From a virus, in IMG/VR virus record IMGVR_UViG_3300021956_000054, positions 1 through 30,749 of that record: 30,749 nucleotides of DNA, one strand, 5' to 3'. Positions 6,385 to 15,174 of this stretch are shown here, in pieces; within the stretch, counting starts at the first letter, position 1, and each line of letters starts with the position of its first letter. Under the pieces are notes generated by a model. The model saw only the letters and a list, made by a program, of their open reading frames with translations, ran no database searches and was not told the origin of the DNA. A program made the translations under genes and the position numbers.

Positions 6385-9300
6385 TTAATCCTTAATGATA
6401 TTTACGCGAGTCTCTGCTTGTATGAGTAATTCGCGAGTTTCTTCTGCAATGGTAATTGTTCTTGTTTCTGCAGAAATCTTTAACTGTAATGCCGGATCAA
6501 TGTTAATAACACGACCAGCAACCAGCACAGTATCAAATGCTTCTAGGTGTACTTCAAATCTTACATAGACACCGCCTACTACAAATTCTGTAAATTCGCT
6601 TTGTAAATTAGCAGTGGCTAATCTTAAACGCTTGCCTGTGGCAGAAACTGTGGCAGTACTTGATAATGTTGCTTGACCAAATCTATTTCTCTTATTAACA
6701 GTAGTCTGTGTAAATGCTGAAAGCATTGTAGAACTAGTTTTAACATTCTTTTTAGCTACTATTGTTTCTGTAAATGCTGAAGTCAATGTAGCTTGGACAG
6801 CTTTTAATTTTGTAACATTGGCTGTTAGAGTCGCAGTAGATGTAACATTAGCTGCTAGACCTCTTAGTCGTTTATTAGTTGTAGAAACTGTAGCAGCACT
6901 GGTTAATGTGGCAGTGGCTTTGGTAAAGTTATAAGGTCTTGCTACCACTGTGACAGCACTGGTTAATGCAGCAGATCCAACAGCATCTTTTCTAGTAACA
7001 GCACTAACAGTAGCAGTTGATTGCAAGCTGACTAAAGTTCTACCAATCTTTGCCACAGCAGCCAATTCAGTGGCAAAGGCTGTTAATGCCGCAGTTGATT
7101 TCTGTATGCGTAATGCTGTGGCAGTTTCTGTAAATGCTGATGTTAATCCAGCAGTAGCTTTGGTAAAGTTATAAGGAGGTGCTGTTAAAGTAAATGCACT
7201 AGATACTGCACTGGCCATTCCTCTAGTGCGTTTGATAGTTGCAGATAGAGTAAATGCACTAGATGCAGCACTGGTAAATGTTTTATTAACTGAGCTTGCT
7301 GCAACATTAATTGAACTTATAGCTGTTGCTGTACAAGCCGAACTTCTAATTCTTGAGTTTGCCGCAGATAAACTTGCTGTGGTAGTTTGATAACTTTGAA
7401 GTTTTACATTTTTCTGAGCAACAATAATTTCTGTAAATGCCGAATTAATATTTGTAGGGTTTGGCGTCCTTAATCTATTTCCAGATGCAGTTATATTAGC
7501 TGTTGAAGATAATGCAGCATTATATAATTTTATTCGCTGGCCGCTGGCCGTTAAGGTAAATGCTGCTGGAATATCAGCACTTGCAATAGCACCAAGTACA
7601 AATGAGTAAGTTGTTCCAGTTGAAATAGCACTATTAATAGCAGAATATGTTTGAGTAAATGATCCATTATAAGGAACATAATATCCCGAAGCAGTTAATC
7701 CATAAGTATTAAGATTTGTTGCAGAAGCATCATCACCTGCAGTATAAAAGATTGCATCAGATACTGCGAATAAACTTGTTCCATCAATACTTGCAGATGT
7801 TCCTGATGGTTTAGTTGAAGAACTTGCTGATCCTGATGCCCAAGTTGTTGGCCAAGTTATTTGAAAACTATGATAGGTGTTTAAAGATATAGAATTAGTA
7901 TAAGAATTTGGTAAAGAGAATGTTATACCACGAGTTATTATTCTATATCTATTTGTTGAAACTTTTTCTAATTGTCTTAAATTAACATTCAAATAACTAC
8001 TACCAGACGAAATAGTTAAATCTGCATCTATTAATTCTGTTGCTGTGCTAAAATTTGATCGTGCAATTGATTGAAACCATCGAGCACCAGCAGATGCTGA
8101 TGTAGGTCTAAAATCAAGACTAAAAGTAAAATCTCTAAATGTTCGTGGAGTTGGATTTGGATTTTCATTGGCGTTTATGCTTGATGTAAAATTTGATGAT
8201 AAAATTCCAACACCACCTGCATATTTTCTTGTTAATGCTGCTGTTAATGTTGCTGTTGAAATTAAATTAACAGTTGCTAGATCTAAATCTAGTGCAAATG
8301 TAGTTTGAGTAAATGCCGAAGTTAATCCAGCAGATAATTGTTTAATTCTAACTGGTGTTGCTGTAACTGAAGCATTTGAAAATGCAGTTAATGTTTCTTC
8401 AGTGCTTTTTCTAGCTTGAGTTACTTGCGTAAATGCACTTGATAATGCAGCTAATGCTGGTTTAATACCAGCTGCTGGTGTAGCTGTAATTAAAGCAGTG
8501 CTGGTCAATGCTGCTTGTGCATCAGCAATCCAAGTCATGTCATCAGTATAATTTCCATCAAAGTGGAATAAAAATACTGTTGTTGAATCTTTACCTTGAG
8601 TTACAGGACCAGTATAGTTTCTTGAAACTCCTGTACCTTTGGCCATATAAAGTTCATCAATATAACCATAGAAACCATAACCATAACTATTGTTAGTGCG
8701 TGTTCCACCAATTCTTAAATTCTGTGATCTACCTGAAAGTTGAATTGCACTTGTATAGGTTGCACTAGTGGTTTGAATATTTGAATTATTTGCTGTTTTA
8801 TATTTTAGGCTAATAACACCACTTGTTCTACTTACGCTGATCCAGTTCCATTCATTTCTATCAAGCACAACTGTACTTGGGGCTAAAGAAAATAATTGAG
8901 TACTTGTATTATCAGCAGTGATTGTAAAATATGGATAACCACTGTCAGTTACAAAAATACCCCACCTACTACTTGTACTTGCTCCAGTATTTTCTAATTG
9001 AACAATTGGCCATAATCTACCATTTGCTGGCCATGTTGAATAAGTTGGACGCACCCAAGTTTCAATAACAAAGTCTTCATTGGTAGCAATTTCATAATCT
9101 TCACTGGCATTTAATAAAATACCATCAATGTTAATAATATCTGTTATGTCAAGACTATTAGTTCCGTATTTGAAATAAGGTACAAATGCAGGATTACCAT
9201 TAATTGCAAATATTTGTCTTGGACGCTTATTAGCAATATAAGCTGTGGTAGTTAAACTAAATGCAGATAATAGATTAGCACTAGTACCTTTTAATTTTAT

Positions 9301-10395
9301 TATATTTGCCGATAAGGTAAATGCTGAAGATTGATTTGAATTAATATTTCTAGTTCTAACAGCACTAGCAGATAAACTAAATGCTGATGATAATGCCGCT
9401 GGAGTTGATCTTAATCTATTAGCAGCAATGGTCATTGAAGCATTGGTAAATGCAGTCATATCAACGCCACGGATATCGCTGATAACACCAGACAATGTGG
9501 CAGTTGAAGTTAATGCTGCAAGACCTTTTCTTGTCACAACGCCAACAGCACTAACTGCGGCATTTGATGACCATGCCGCTGTAGTTGATTGAATTCTTAA
9601 TGCTGTTACAGAGACTGTGGCTGAACTAGATTGGTTTGAAGTTAATGCTCTAATTCTATTTGCATCTGCAGATACTGTAGCATTTGAGAAGGCTGTTAAG
9701 TCAGTACCATGGATGTTTATGATACTGCCAGCCAAAGTAAACGCTGAGGTCCAAGATCCTGATGCTGAAACAACAACTCCCCCTGGGATTCTTTCTGGAT
9801 CGCAATAGAATGCAGCGGTTGATGATAGTGCCGCTGATGTTCTGCGTAGATAATCTTCTGTTGATGTCTGAGTAAATGCTGATGATTGGTTTGCAACAAA
9901 TGATCTTATTCTTTCAATAGGTGTAGCCAAAGAAAAAGCCGCGTCCAATGCGGCTTGATCGTATCTAACCCTAAGATTGTCAGCAGCTACAGTAGCAGTC
10001 GAACTGGCAGCACTTGAATAATATCTCACACGCTCTGCGTTGGCAGTTATGGTATAGGCACTGGTGACTGCAATATTATTATCACGAAGACGCATGACCT
10101 GAATGGTCATAGTTGCCGAACTCAATGAATACAGGTCAGCACCTTCAATGTGACTAATTGTTGCACTTTGAGAGAAGGCTGAATTCAATGCTGCTACTGC
10201 CTGTGTTATCTTGGCAATTGACACAGATTCTGTAAACGCTGATGTCAGTGCTGCTGGTGTTGCTCTAAGTCTATTGGCTGTTATACTTGCTGTAAAGTTT
10301 GAACTAACAGCAGCTTCAGCATCAGCGGTATAGACAAAGTAACCAGTGTCAGGTGTAAAATATCCTGATTCGTAATAATATAAATCTTGTGTCAT
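6385..10395 (-). CDS. giant repetitive tail fibre with LamG-like domain
   Basis: A 1336-aa protein and the largest gene here. After a Tyr-rich N-terminus (5-22) come many copies of a roughly 22-25-residue unit of the form A-x-L-S/T-S-A-F-T-x-T-x3-A-x-R-I/L-R (residues about 25-390). A LamG/concanavalin-like domain follows (about 395-615, with Trp/Gly-rich strands and G-Y-I-D-E-L-Y). Then come more repeats, a second beta-rich island (about 745-905), another repeat block (to about 1290) and a tail of four E-T-R units. LamG domains bind carbohydrate, so receptor binding is likely; the repeats probably form a rigid beta stalk. It ends four bases before the adaptor gene. Repeat number likely varies between strains. 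Confidence 0.8.
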   Translation of the reverse strand: MTQDLYYYESGYFTPDTGYFVYTADAEAAVSSNFTASITANRLRATPAALTSAFTESVSIAKITQAVAALNSAFSQSATISHIEGADLYSLSSATMTIQVMRLRDNNIAVTSAYTITANAERVRYYSSAASSTATVAADNLRVRYDQAALDAAFSLATPIERIRSFVANQSSAFTQTSTEDYLRRTSAALSSTAAFYCDPERIPGGVVVSASGSWTSAFTLAGSIINIHGTDLTAFSNATVSADANRIRALTSNQSSSATVSVTALRIQSTTAAWSSNAAVSAVGVVTRKGLAALTSTATLSGVISDIRGVDMTAFTNASMTIAANRLRSTPAALSSAFSLSASAVRTRNINSNQSSAFTLSANIIKLKGTSANLLSAFSLTTTAYIANKRPRQIFAINGNPAFVPYFKYGTNSLDITDIINIDGILLNASEDYEIATNEDFVIETWVRPTYSTWPANGRLWPIVQLENTGASTSSRWGIFVTDSGYPYFTITADNTSTQLFSLAPSTVVLDRNEWNWISVSRTSGVISLKYKTANNSNIQTTSATYTSAIQLSGRSQNLRIGGTRTNNSYGYGFYGYIDELYMAKGTGVSRNYTGPVTQGKDSTTVFLFHFDGNYTDDMTWIADAQAALTSTALITATPAAGIKPALAALSSAFTQVTQARKSTEETLTAFSNASVTATPVRIKQLSAGLTSAFTQTTFALDLDLATVNLISTATLTAALTRKYAGGVGILSSNFTSSINANENPNPTPRTFRDFTFSLDFRPTSASAGARWFQSIARSNFSTATELIDADLTISSGSSYLNVNLRQLEKVSTNRYRIITRGITFSLPNSYTNSISLNTYHSFQITWPTTWASGSASSSTKPSGTSASIDGTSLFAVSDAIFYTAGDDASATNLNTYGLTASGYYVPYNGSFTQTYSAINSAISTGTTYSFVLGAIASADIPAAFTLTASGQRIKLYNAALSSTANITASGNRLRTPNPTNINSAFTEIIVAQKNVKLQSYQTTTASLSAANSRIRSSACTATAISSINVAASSVNKTFTSAASSAFTLSATIKRTRGMASAVSSAFTLTAPPYNFTKATAGLTSAFTETATALRIQKSTAALTAFATELAAVAKIGRTLVSLQSTATVSAVTRKDAVGSAALTSAVTVVARPYNFTKATATLTSAATVSTTNKRLRGLAANVTSTATLTANVTKLKAVQATLTSAFTETIVAKKNVKTSSTMLSAFTQTTVNKRNRFGQATLSSTATVSATGKRLRLATANLQSEFTEFVVGGVYVRFEVHLEAFDTVLVAGRVINIDPALQLKISAETRTITIAEETRELLIQAETRVNIIKD
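6528..10323 (-). repeat. degenerate coding repeats (SAFT units) of the giant fibre
   Basis: Repeats of about 66-75 bases encode the S-A-F-T / T-A-x-R-x-R unit, in two main blocks split by the LamG-like domain (about 8550-9215) and interrupted again near 7680-8160. Copies are diverged in DNA but keep the same residues, showing old expansion under selection. Recombination between copies may change fibre length. Confidence 0.75.
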
Positions 10396-10404
10396 CGTTT
10401 GTCC

Positions 10405-11826
10405 TTAGGTTAGTACCAATCTAAAACTGGCTAAACCATTTTGTCCTTGGTCTGTTGCTGAAATAGTTGAAGTAGCAAATGAAATTGAAGAATCAATTGC
10501 TTCAAATGTTTGAACTTGAAATCCATTAACAAATACTAAATTTCTAGTTACTGATGTAGTTGAGCTCATTGCTGTTCTAGTCTGTGTACTATTATAGTTA
10601 AAACTAAATGCAAGGAATGGTCCAGTTGAACCAGTCATTGTTAAAGTCTGATTAGTTGGAGCTGAAGCAGTTGCTTGTTGATTTACGCTGGCAGTTGAAA
10701 TTGAATAACTTCTACTTGGTCTATAAACAACAAGTCTTGAGGCTTGAGCAGCCGTTCCAGTCATACCAGTTATAGTTGAAGCACTTTCTGCAGCGGTTAA
10801 TACTTTGTAATGCACCATAATTCTTAAACCAGCAGTTGTTGATTGCGAACTATTAACAATATTTGTCCATCCTGTTGGTGTCACTGCTGTTGGAATAGTG
10901 GTCGTAGTATTATCTGCTCCTACAAATAATATTCCAATATCTCCATCTTCAACAGTAGGCACAGTTAATGATGTGGTTGTAGTTGTTGTACTTGTTACAT
11001 AATAAACAAAGTCATTAGTTACTGGATAACGCACAATAACTGCACCATCATTACCAACTGATCCACTACCGCTACCAGGTCCGCCGCCGCCATGAGTTGT
11101 ATTTGTTCCACTATTACCATTACCACCGCTAGCGTACACAGTTGAAGTACCAGTTATTGAACTTGTTGGACCAGTTGCACCAACACCTGCTGTACCTGAA
11201 GAACCACTAGTTCCTGCACCTGCATTTGAGCCACCACCGCCAGCTTGTCCATAAGGTGATTGAGCAGTGTTAAATCCATTTCCACCTGCGTAGGTCCCAG
11301 TACCACCACTATTTGTACCACCACCATTGGCATTACCCGCACCTCCTCCGCCACCTGCTGCACCACCTGGTTGTCCAGAAGTATTTGCATTCTGTGAACG
11401 AGCAGTTCCACCACCGCCACCACCAACTGATGTTGTGCCAAATGCTGAAGAACTTCCACCCGTGCCTGCATAGTACGGACTAACTGTGGCACTACCAGCA
11501 GTACCACCTGTACCTACTGTAATTGTATAAGTCTGTGCGGTTACACTTTGATTTGTTAAAGTTTGAACCTGGCCACCGCCTCCACCGCCACCTTGACTTC
11601 CTGTTCCTGAGGCTGCACCGCCTCCACCGCCTGCACCAACAATTAATGCATCAACAGTACCTGATCCTGAGACTACAAAGTTACTAGACCCAGAAGTGGT
11701 AAAGGTATGGATTTTATAACTTGAACTACCAGTTTTATAATAACTGATAGTTCCGCCTGTGGCAGTAATGCCAGTGGCAGCTAGGGCAGCACTTATGGTA
11801 TTGAGTCTAAATGCTCCAATTGGCAT
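10405..11826 (-). CDS. glycine-rich tail fibre protein
   Basis: A 473-aa protein. A short N-terminal segment is followed by a glycine-rich domain (about 48-270) with runs of five to seven Gly, of the type that folds as packed polyglycine helices at the tips of phage adhesins. A C-terminal beta-rich domain (about 275-473) is dense in Thr/Ser and contains I-G-I-L-F-V-G-A and L-V-V-Y-R-P strands, a module often found with glycine-rich phage tips. It likely binds the host surface. The start overlaps the upstream fibre stop as TAATG, so the two are probably made together. The receptor cannot be predicted. Confidence 0.75.
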   Translation of the reverse strand: MPIGAFRLNTISAALAATGITATGGTISYYKTGSSSYKIHTFTTSGSSNFVVSGSGTVDALIVGAGGGGGAASGTGSQGGGGGGGQVQTLTNQSVTAQTYTITVGTGGTAGSATVSPYYAGTGGSSSAFGTTSVGGGGGGTARSQNANTSGQPGGAAGGGGGAGNANGGGTNSGGTGTYAGGNGFNTAQSPYGQAGGGGSNAGAGTSGSSGTAGVGATGPTSSITGTSTVYASGGNGNSGTNTTHGGGGPGSGSGSVGNDGAVIVRYPVTNDFVYYVTSTTTTTTSLTVPTVEDGDIGILFVGADNTTTTIPTAVTPTGWTNIVNSSQSTTAGLRIMVHYKVLTAAESASTITGMTGTAAQASRLVVYRPSRSYSISTASVNQQATASAPTNQTLTMTGSTGPFLAFSFNYNSTQTRTAMSSTTSVTRNLVFVNGFQVQTFEAIDSSISFATSTISATDQGQNGLASFRLVLT

Positions 11827-12827
11827 TATGCAAATCCTTTGGCCAGTGAGGCGTAATAAGTTGATCCATCATAGAACACAGTCATGATGTCTATGGCGTT
11901 GGCACCAGTTGACAATGTTTTACTAGCACCTGAGAACTTCATTGTTGAAGTTAGTGTAAGGCCGCCACCTGAACTGTTGGTAATAATTAAGGTCATCGAT
12001 TGTCCAGCAACAGGATTGGCAAAGGCATTGAATGTAATGTTGCCAGTTAAGGTAATTTTCTGAACTGTACCATTGGCCACATCTGGAGTAATTGTTCCTG
12101 TGGTTGAACCGCTGGTATAGACAGTTTCTCTTAGATCCTTAATGGTCAATGCACCAGCAATATTAGCACCAAGGCAAGTTAAAAATCCAGCATCAGTTAG
12201 ACTAAAAATAGTTTGGCTATAAGCACTGTTGATGACTTCTAATTGTCCAGTTGAAGTTGTGCGAAATGTCTTATTGGCATTGGTTGCACCTGAGGTTGTA
12301 TTAGTTACTTTTAAGAAATCAATATAACCAACACCACCTTGACTATCTTTACCACTTATTTGTATGGCTGATCCGCTGGTTGCTGATGGATTATAGGTTA
12401 CATTAACTGCACCGCTGGTTGTTGTAGTAGTTGCTGATACTGTGGTAAATGCCGCAGTTGAAGGTGCTGTAGCTCCAATGGCAGGAGGACTTGATAAATC
12501 CAATGATCCGCCAAGTGTTAGGTTACCTGAGCTTGTTACTGTGCCGCTGAGACTAATGCCGCTGACAGTGCCTGTACCGCCAACTGAAGTTACTGTGCCA
12601 CTTTTAGTGCCAGTGACTGTGACAGCACCAGTTGATGAGTTTACGCTGATTGAAATATTTGTGCCTGCTGTAAATGTCAATGTGTCATTTAAATTCAGGG
12701 CTTTACTATTTGTTCCATCTGTGACGGTAATAGTCGCATCACGAAGATTTGTTAGGTTTGTATCGCCTTCTGTCCAAGTAAGGGCTGAGCCTTTTCCTGC
12801 ACGGGTTATAATTGTTGGCTTAGCCAT
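11826..12827 (-). CDS. tail fibre with shared N-terminal module
   Basis: A 333-aa, Thr/Ser/Gly-rich, beta-strand protein. Residues 1-75 form a module also found at the start of the 243-aa fibre at 13408-14139 (K-P-x-I-x-x-R-x-x-K-G...L-T...D-T-N-x-T-N-L...A-T-I). It probably anchors both fibres to the same virion site. The middle (80-150) is low-complexity Thr/Ser. The C-terminal third (about 225-333) looks like a trimeric fibre tip with T-L-T-G-N-I-T-F-N strands. It lies just after a strong terminator and has no upstream TAAATAC motif, so it probably depends on readthrough. Confidence 0.75.
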   Translation of the reverse strand: MAKPTIITRAGKGSALTWTEGDTNLTNLRDATITVTDGTNSKALNLNDTLTFTAGTNISISVNSSTGAVTVTGTKSGTVTSVGGTGTVSGISLSGTVTSSGNLTLGGSLDLSSPPAIGATAPSTAAFTTVSATTTTTSGAVNVTYNPSATSGSAIQISGKDSQGGVGYIDFLKVTNTTSGATNANKTFRTTSTGQLEVINSAYSQTIFSLTDAGFLTCLGANIAGALTIKDLRETVYTSGSTTGTITPDVANGTVQKITLTGNITFNAFANPVAGQSMTLIITNSSGGGLTLTSTMKFSGASKTLSTGANAIDIMTVFYDGSTYYASLAKGFA

Positions 12828-12850
12828 GTGACATGCTCCACTTTAAGTTA

Positions 12851-12888
12851 AGAAAAAAGGGTACGAGGAGTCCATGTCTCGTACCCTT
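12851..12888 (-). terminator. strong rho-independent terminator inside the gene array
   Basis: An 11-bp perfect stem (AAGGGTACGAG / CTCGTACCCTT) with a 10-base loop is followed on the coding strand by TTTT-C-T. It sits right after the 139-aa protein's stop at 12895 and before the next fibre. It is one of the clearest intrinsic terminators in the window and should isolate expression of the gene before it. Confidence 0.9.
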
Positions 12889-12894
12889 GGCTTA

Positions 12895-13314
12895 TTAGGC
12901 TAGGCTAATAGTTAGGTTGCCGCTGGTGATCTGGAATGTATCGCCAGTGTCAATGGTCTTAGAGGTTGTTACTGCACCCCAGAATAACACATTGCCTGCA
13001 CCTGCTGTGCCACCGTCCATGACAGCCACATGAGTAATAGTACCCCAAGATGCTGTTGCTGCATCAAAGGTCACTGTTGCTGAAGTTGCTGCTGTGCCAG
13101 AACTAGCTGCTGCAAAGGTCACTGCCTTACGAGTATAGGCTGTACCTGATGTTGATGTTTCATCAGTTAAGGTACCTGCTTCTAGGTTAGCTGCGGTGTT
13201 AGTTGATGTGTTGTTGAATAAGGCTAGGTATAAGCCTGATGGTTGTGTGTAAGCTGTGTTGCGTAGAACATGGTCAAGAACTTTGTTCTCTAAATAATTA
13301 CTTGCTGCGGTCAT
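12895..13314 (-). CDS. small fibre-associated structural protein
   Basis: A 139-aa protein with an N-terminal helix (A-S-N-Y-L-E-N-K-V-L-D-H-V-L, 4-17) and the motif G-L-Y-L-A-L-F (27-33), followed by beta strands ending in G-D-T-F-Q-I-T-S-G-N-L-T-I-S. This build recurs in small phage structural proteins coded beside fibres. An excellent TAAGGAG site precedes the start, a TAAATAC motif lies 41 bases upstream, and a strong terminator follows at 12851-12888. This looks like a separately controlled, highly expressed gene, so it may be an abundant virion protein. Location in the virion is inferred. Confidence 0.65.
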   Translation of the reverse strand: MTAASNYLENKVLDHVLRNTAYTQPSGLYLALFNNTSTNTAANLEAGTLTDETSTSGTAYTRKAVTFAAASSGTAATSATVTFDAATASWGTITHVAVMDGGTAGAGNVLFWGAVTTSKTIDTGDTFQITSGNLTISLA

Positions 13315-13345
13315 TTTAATCTCCTTAAGGTATTAATGATTGCGA

Positions 13346-13368
13346 TTCGCACTTGTATTTAGTGCAAA
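13346..13368 (-). promoter_or_regulatory. intergenic motif ACTAAATAC, copy 3, in a hairpin loop
   Basis: GCACT and AGTGC flank the 7-base loop AAATACA; the stem extends by a wobble and two A-T pairs. It lies about 40 bases before the start at 13314. A second copy of the motif, at 14143, is also in a hairpin loop, suggesting the surrounding symmetry matters. It may be a promoter, operator or RNA element. Confidence 0.4.
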
Positions 13369-13407
13369 CCTAAAAAATCATTGAAAAAAGCTAAAAAAAG
13401 ATTAAGG

Positions 13408-14139
13408 TCAGACTCTAGTTATTCTATAATTTGTACTGCCATAACCAAAGTATTCAATATCATAGATAAACAAACCTGTTTCTGCTGACTCAATATGGAT
13501 ACCTTGCCAACTACCCTGAACACCAAAGCCTACGCGGCCACTTCCTGATTTCTGAATCAATAATGTATATTTGGTTGCATAGTTTGTTGAACCGCTTGGT
13601 ACTTGAATATAACCATCACCTGTGGCTGTCCAGGTTGTATAAGTTATTGCATAATCAAAGAAATCAACGCCTGTGACCCAATTTCCACTTCCAATTTGCG
13701 AATTAGTAACTGAACCATTTAGACCGCTAGGTCTGCGTGATCTTTTATTACCAACATCTTGCCAGTTTACACCACCATCAGAACTGCGATGTCCCCAATA
13801 CTGTAGGATGTATTTGTCTGAATTATAAACTAGATAACCATCGGGTCTAGTTGTATCAGTATAACCTCCTGATGAATCTCTATTTGCTGTGGTCACTGAT
13901 GGTACCGAAGCGGATCCAGTTACTGTGATTGTTTTTGCTGAATTATTACCAGAAAGTGAAATACCTGTGCCAGCAACCAATGTTATAGTTCCATTGAGAT
14001 CGCTACTTACAGTTGTTCCGCCTGTGCCTGCTTGTAGGCTTATGGTAGCATTGTCTAGGTTTGTAAAATTAGTATCTAACTCATCAAAGGTTAGAGGAGT
14101 GCCCTTAGTGGCACGAAGAGTGATTGCTGGTTTAGTCAT
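13408..14139 (-). CDS. tail fibre with shared N-terminal module
   Basis: A 243-aa protein. Residues 1-75 are the same module as in the 333-aa fibre (M-T-K-P-A-I-T-L-R-A-T-K-G start), so the two are paralogous at their anchor. The C-terminal part (about 85-243) is different, with aromatic and Gly-rich strands (Y-T-D-T-T-R-P-D-G-Y-L, W-T-A-T-G-D-G-Y-I-Q-V), probably a receptor-binding or trimer tip. The ATG is fixed by the conserved module, yet no ribosome binding site lies before it, and the ATG sits in the 3' arm of a 16-bp hairpin. Translation is probably coupled, leaderless or controlled by that structure. Confidence 0.7.
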   Translation of the reverse strand: MTKPAITLRATKGTPLTFDELDTNFTNLDNATISLQAGTGGTTVSSDLNGTITLVAGTGISLSGNNSAKTITVTGSASVPSVTTANRDSSGGYTDTTRPDGYLVYNSDKYILQYWGHRSSDGGVNWQDVGNKRSRRPSGLNGSVTNSQIGSGNWVTGVDFFDYAITYTTWTATGDGYIQVPSGSTNYATKYTLLIQKSGSGRVGFGVQGSWQGIHIESAETGLFIYDIEYFGYGSTNYRITRV

Positions 14140-14170
14140 ACTGTATTTATTGGTATGACTAAAAACCAGC
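14126..14170 (-). promoter_or_regulatory. hairpin over a start codon, with TAAATAC in the loop (copy 4)
   Basis: An inverted repeat of 11 perfect pairs (TTTAGTCATAC / GTATGACTAAA) extends past a 2-base bulge by five more pairs (GCTGG / CCAGC). The 11-base loop contains AATAAATAC. The right arm holds the ATG of the 243-aa fibre. It could hide the start codon in long transcripts, be an operator on the DNA, or be a promoter whose transcript starts near the ATG. Confidence 0.6.
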
Positions 14171-14356
14171 TTATTTTAAAGGATGATTCTCCATATAGAG
14201 ATTCTGAAGTACCTGAATGGCTTCAAGCACAGTCTTCATTGTTTCCTGTTGATGATTAAGACCCTTGGCAATCTCATGCTGATTGCGTTCAAGTTGTTGT
14301 ATCCTTTGAGTCAAATTCTGCAGGTGGTCATAGGGATTGTAGTCTTGATTAATCAT
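14171..14356 (-). CDS. 61-aa coiled-coil protein
   Basis: The ATG at 14356 is chosen because it overlaps the previous stop by eight bases; the longer frame begins with TTG. Residues 10-50 are a continuous amphipathic helix with Leu/Ile/Met at heptad spacing and many Gln and Glu residues, so it likely forms a coiled-coil oligomer. The function is not recognised. It lies between unknown small genes and the fibre block; a small structural or fibre-assembly factor is possible. Confidence 0.55.
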   Translation of the reverse strand: MINQDYNPYDHLQNLTQRIQQLERNQHEIAKGLNHQQETMKTVLEAIQVLQNLYMENHPLK

Positions 14357-14777
14357 TTTCAACCTCAGCAATGTTTTCAAAGTTATTGTGAGTGTTGTAG
14401 GTCTGCATGAGAACTATTTCGTAGTCAGTGCCTTCAAACAGTCTATTCCAGCGATCAATAGGTGCCATGGCAAAGTCTTTGGGAATACCTGATTGCTTTC
14501 TGCGTCCATTGGCTTCATTGAGCATGTCATGCATGATATCGACCATTGATCGATTTTGGCCAGTTGTGGTCTTGAATCCTTTTAAGGGCAGTTCAACAAA
14601 CTCACGCCAGTCTGCGTCAGCTTGTATGCAGTCAGCAATCTCACCTATGCAGTTTCGAATGTGTTTGACTAATTCCTGTCTTTGCTCCAGTGTCTGCTTG
14701 AGATAACTGGTAGCATAAGCGAAACCATCACGGGGTTCCATCTTTGAAATCTTTTGATATCTAATCAGTTTTGCCAT
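14349..14777 (-). CDS. hypothetical 142-aa protein
   Basis: A mostly helical protein with Gln/Glu/Arg-rich helices (about 22-55), the sequence N-R-S-M-V-D-I-M-H-D-M-L-N-E-A-N (74-89) and an Asn-rich end. It overlaps the preceding HNH-like gene by 17 bases and the coiled-coil gene by eight, so it belongs to a coupled set. No family is recognised. The absence of a signal peptide or membrane segment argues against a holin or spanin. Confidence 0.55.
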   Translation of the reverse strand: MAKLIRYQKISKMEPRDGFAYATSYLKQTLEQRQELVKHIRNCIGEIADCIQADADWREFVELPLKGFKTTTGQNRSMVDIMHDMLNEANGRRKQSGIPKDFAMAPIDRWNRLFEGTDYEIVLMQTYNTHNNFENIAEVEND

Positions 14778-15174
14778 ATGTTCTCTTTGCCTTATAAATT
14801 TTCTTAGTACCTGTGGGTAATCTAAATTTTAAGTCTTCAGGGTCCCAGGTAAGTTCTGTATTTTTATTTGGATTTGATCTCTTGCGATTGGTCTTTAGAT
14901 GTTCAGCACGACTAATTACTTCCAGATTGCCTTCTATCCAACCTAGATCAGGGTTCTGTTGAATCATGCAGTAACCATGCTTATCATTGGTGCGTTCACT
15001 CCATCGACCACTGGCTTCCCAAGGTGCCCACCATTGTTCAAAGGTCAAATCCCAATGCTCCTTGCGATACTTGGCCTGTGCTTTGGCACGCAGATACTTC
15101 ATATAAGCACCTGTCTTGACTTCATCATAAGGAAATACCCATACACGAGGTCTTTGGCCTTTTGGTGCTCCCAT
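14761..15174 (-). CDS. possible HNH-derived phage protein
   Basis: A 137-aa basic protein with many aromatic residues. Residues 43-56 (F-E-Q-W-W-A-P-W-E-A-S-G-R-W) and the segment G-W-I-E-G-N-L-E-V-I-S-R-A-E-H-L-K-T (77-94) resemble the last beta strand and helix of HNH homing-type endonucleases, where such a segment follows the zinc or catalytic site. A full H-N-H triad is not convincing. It may be a degenerate nuclease or a DNA-binding protein. The start overlaps the upstream stop as TAATG. Confidence 0.45.
   Translation of the reverse strand: MGAPKGQRPRVWVFPYDEVKTGAYMKYLRAKAQAKYRKEHWDLTFEQWWAPWEASGRWSERTNDKHGYCMIQQNPDLGWIEGNLEVISRAEHLKTNRKRSNPNKNTELTWDPEDLKFRLPTGTKKIYKAKRTYGKTD

Noticed and set aside
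6385-10395. CRISPR-like or non-coding tandem array in the repeat region
   Set aside because: Repeats are in phase with one open frame, diverged in DNA and conserved in protein; no fixed repeat-spacer lengths occur.
11154-11507. 117-aa Val/Gln-rich minus-strand frame
   Set aside because: It is a frame shadow of the glycine-repeat coding region of the fibre at 10405-11826; glycine and alanine codons read out of frame give Val/Gln/Leu.
14761-15174. Full HNH homing endonuclease call
   Set aside because: Only the distal part resembles the HNH motif; a clear catalytic triad was not found, so only a weak relation is given.
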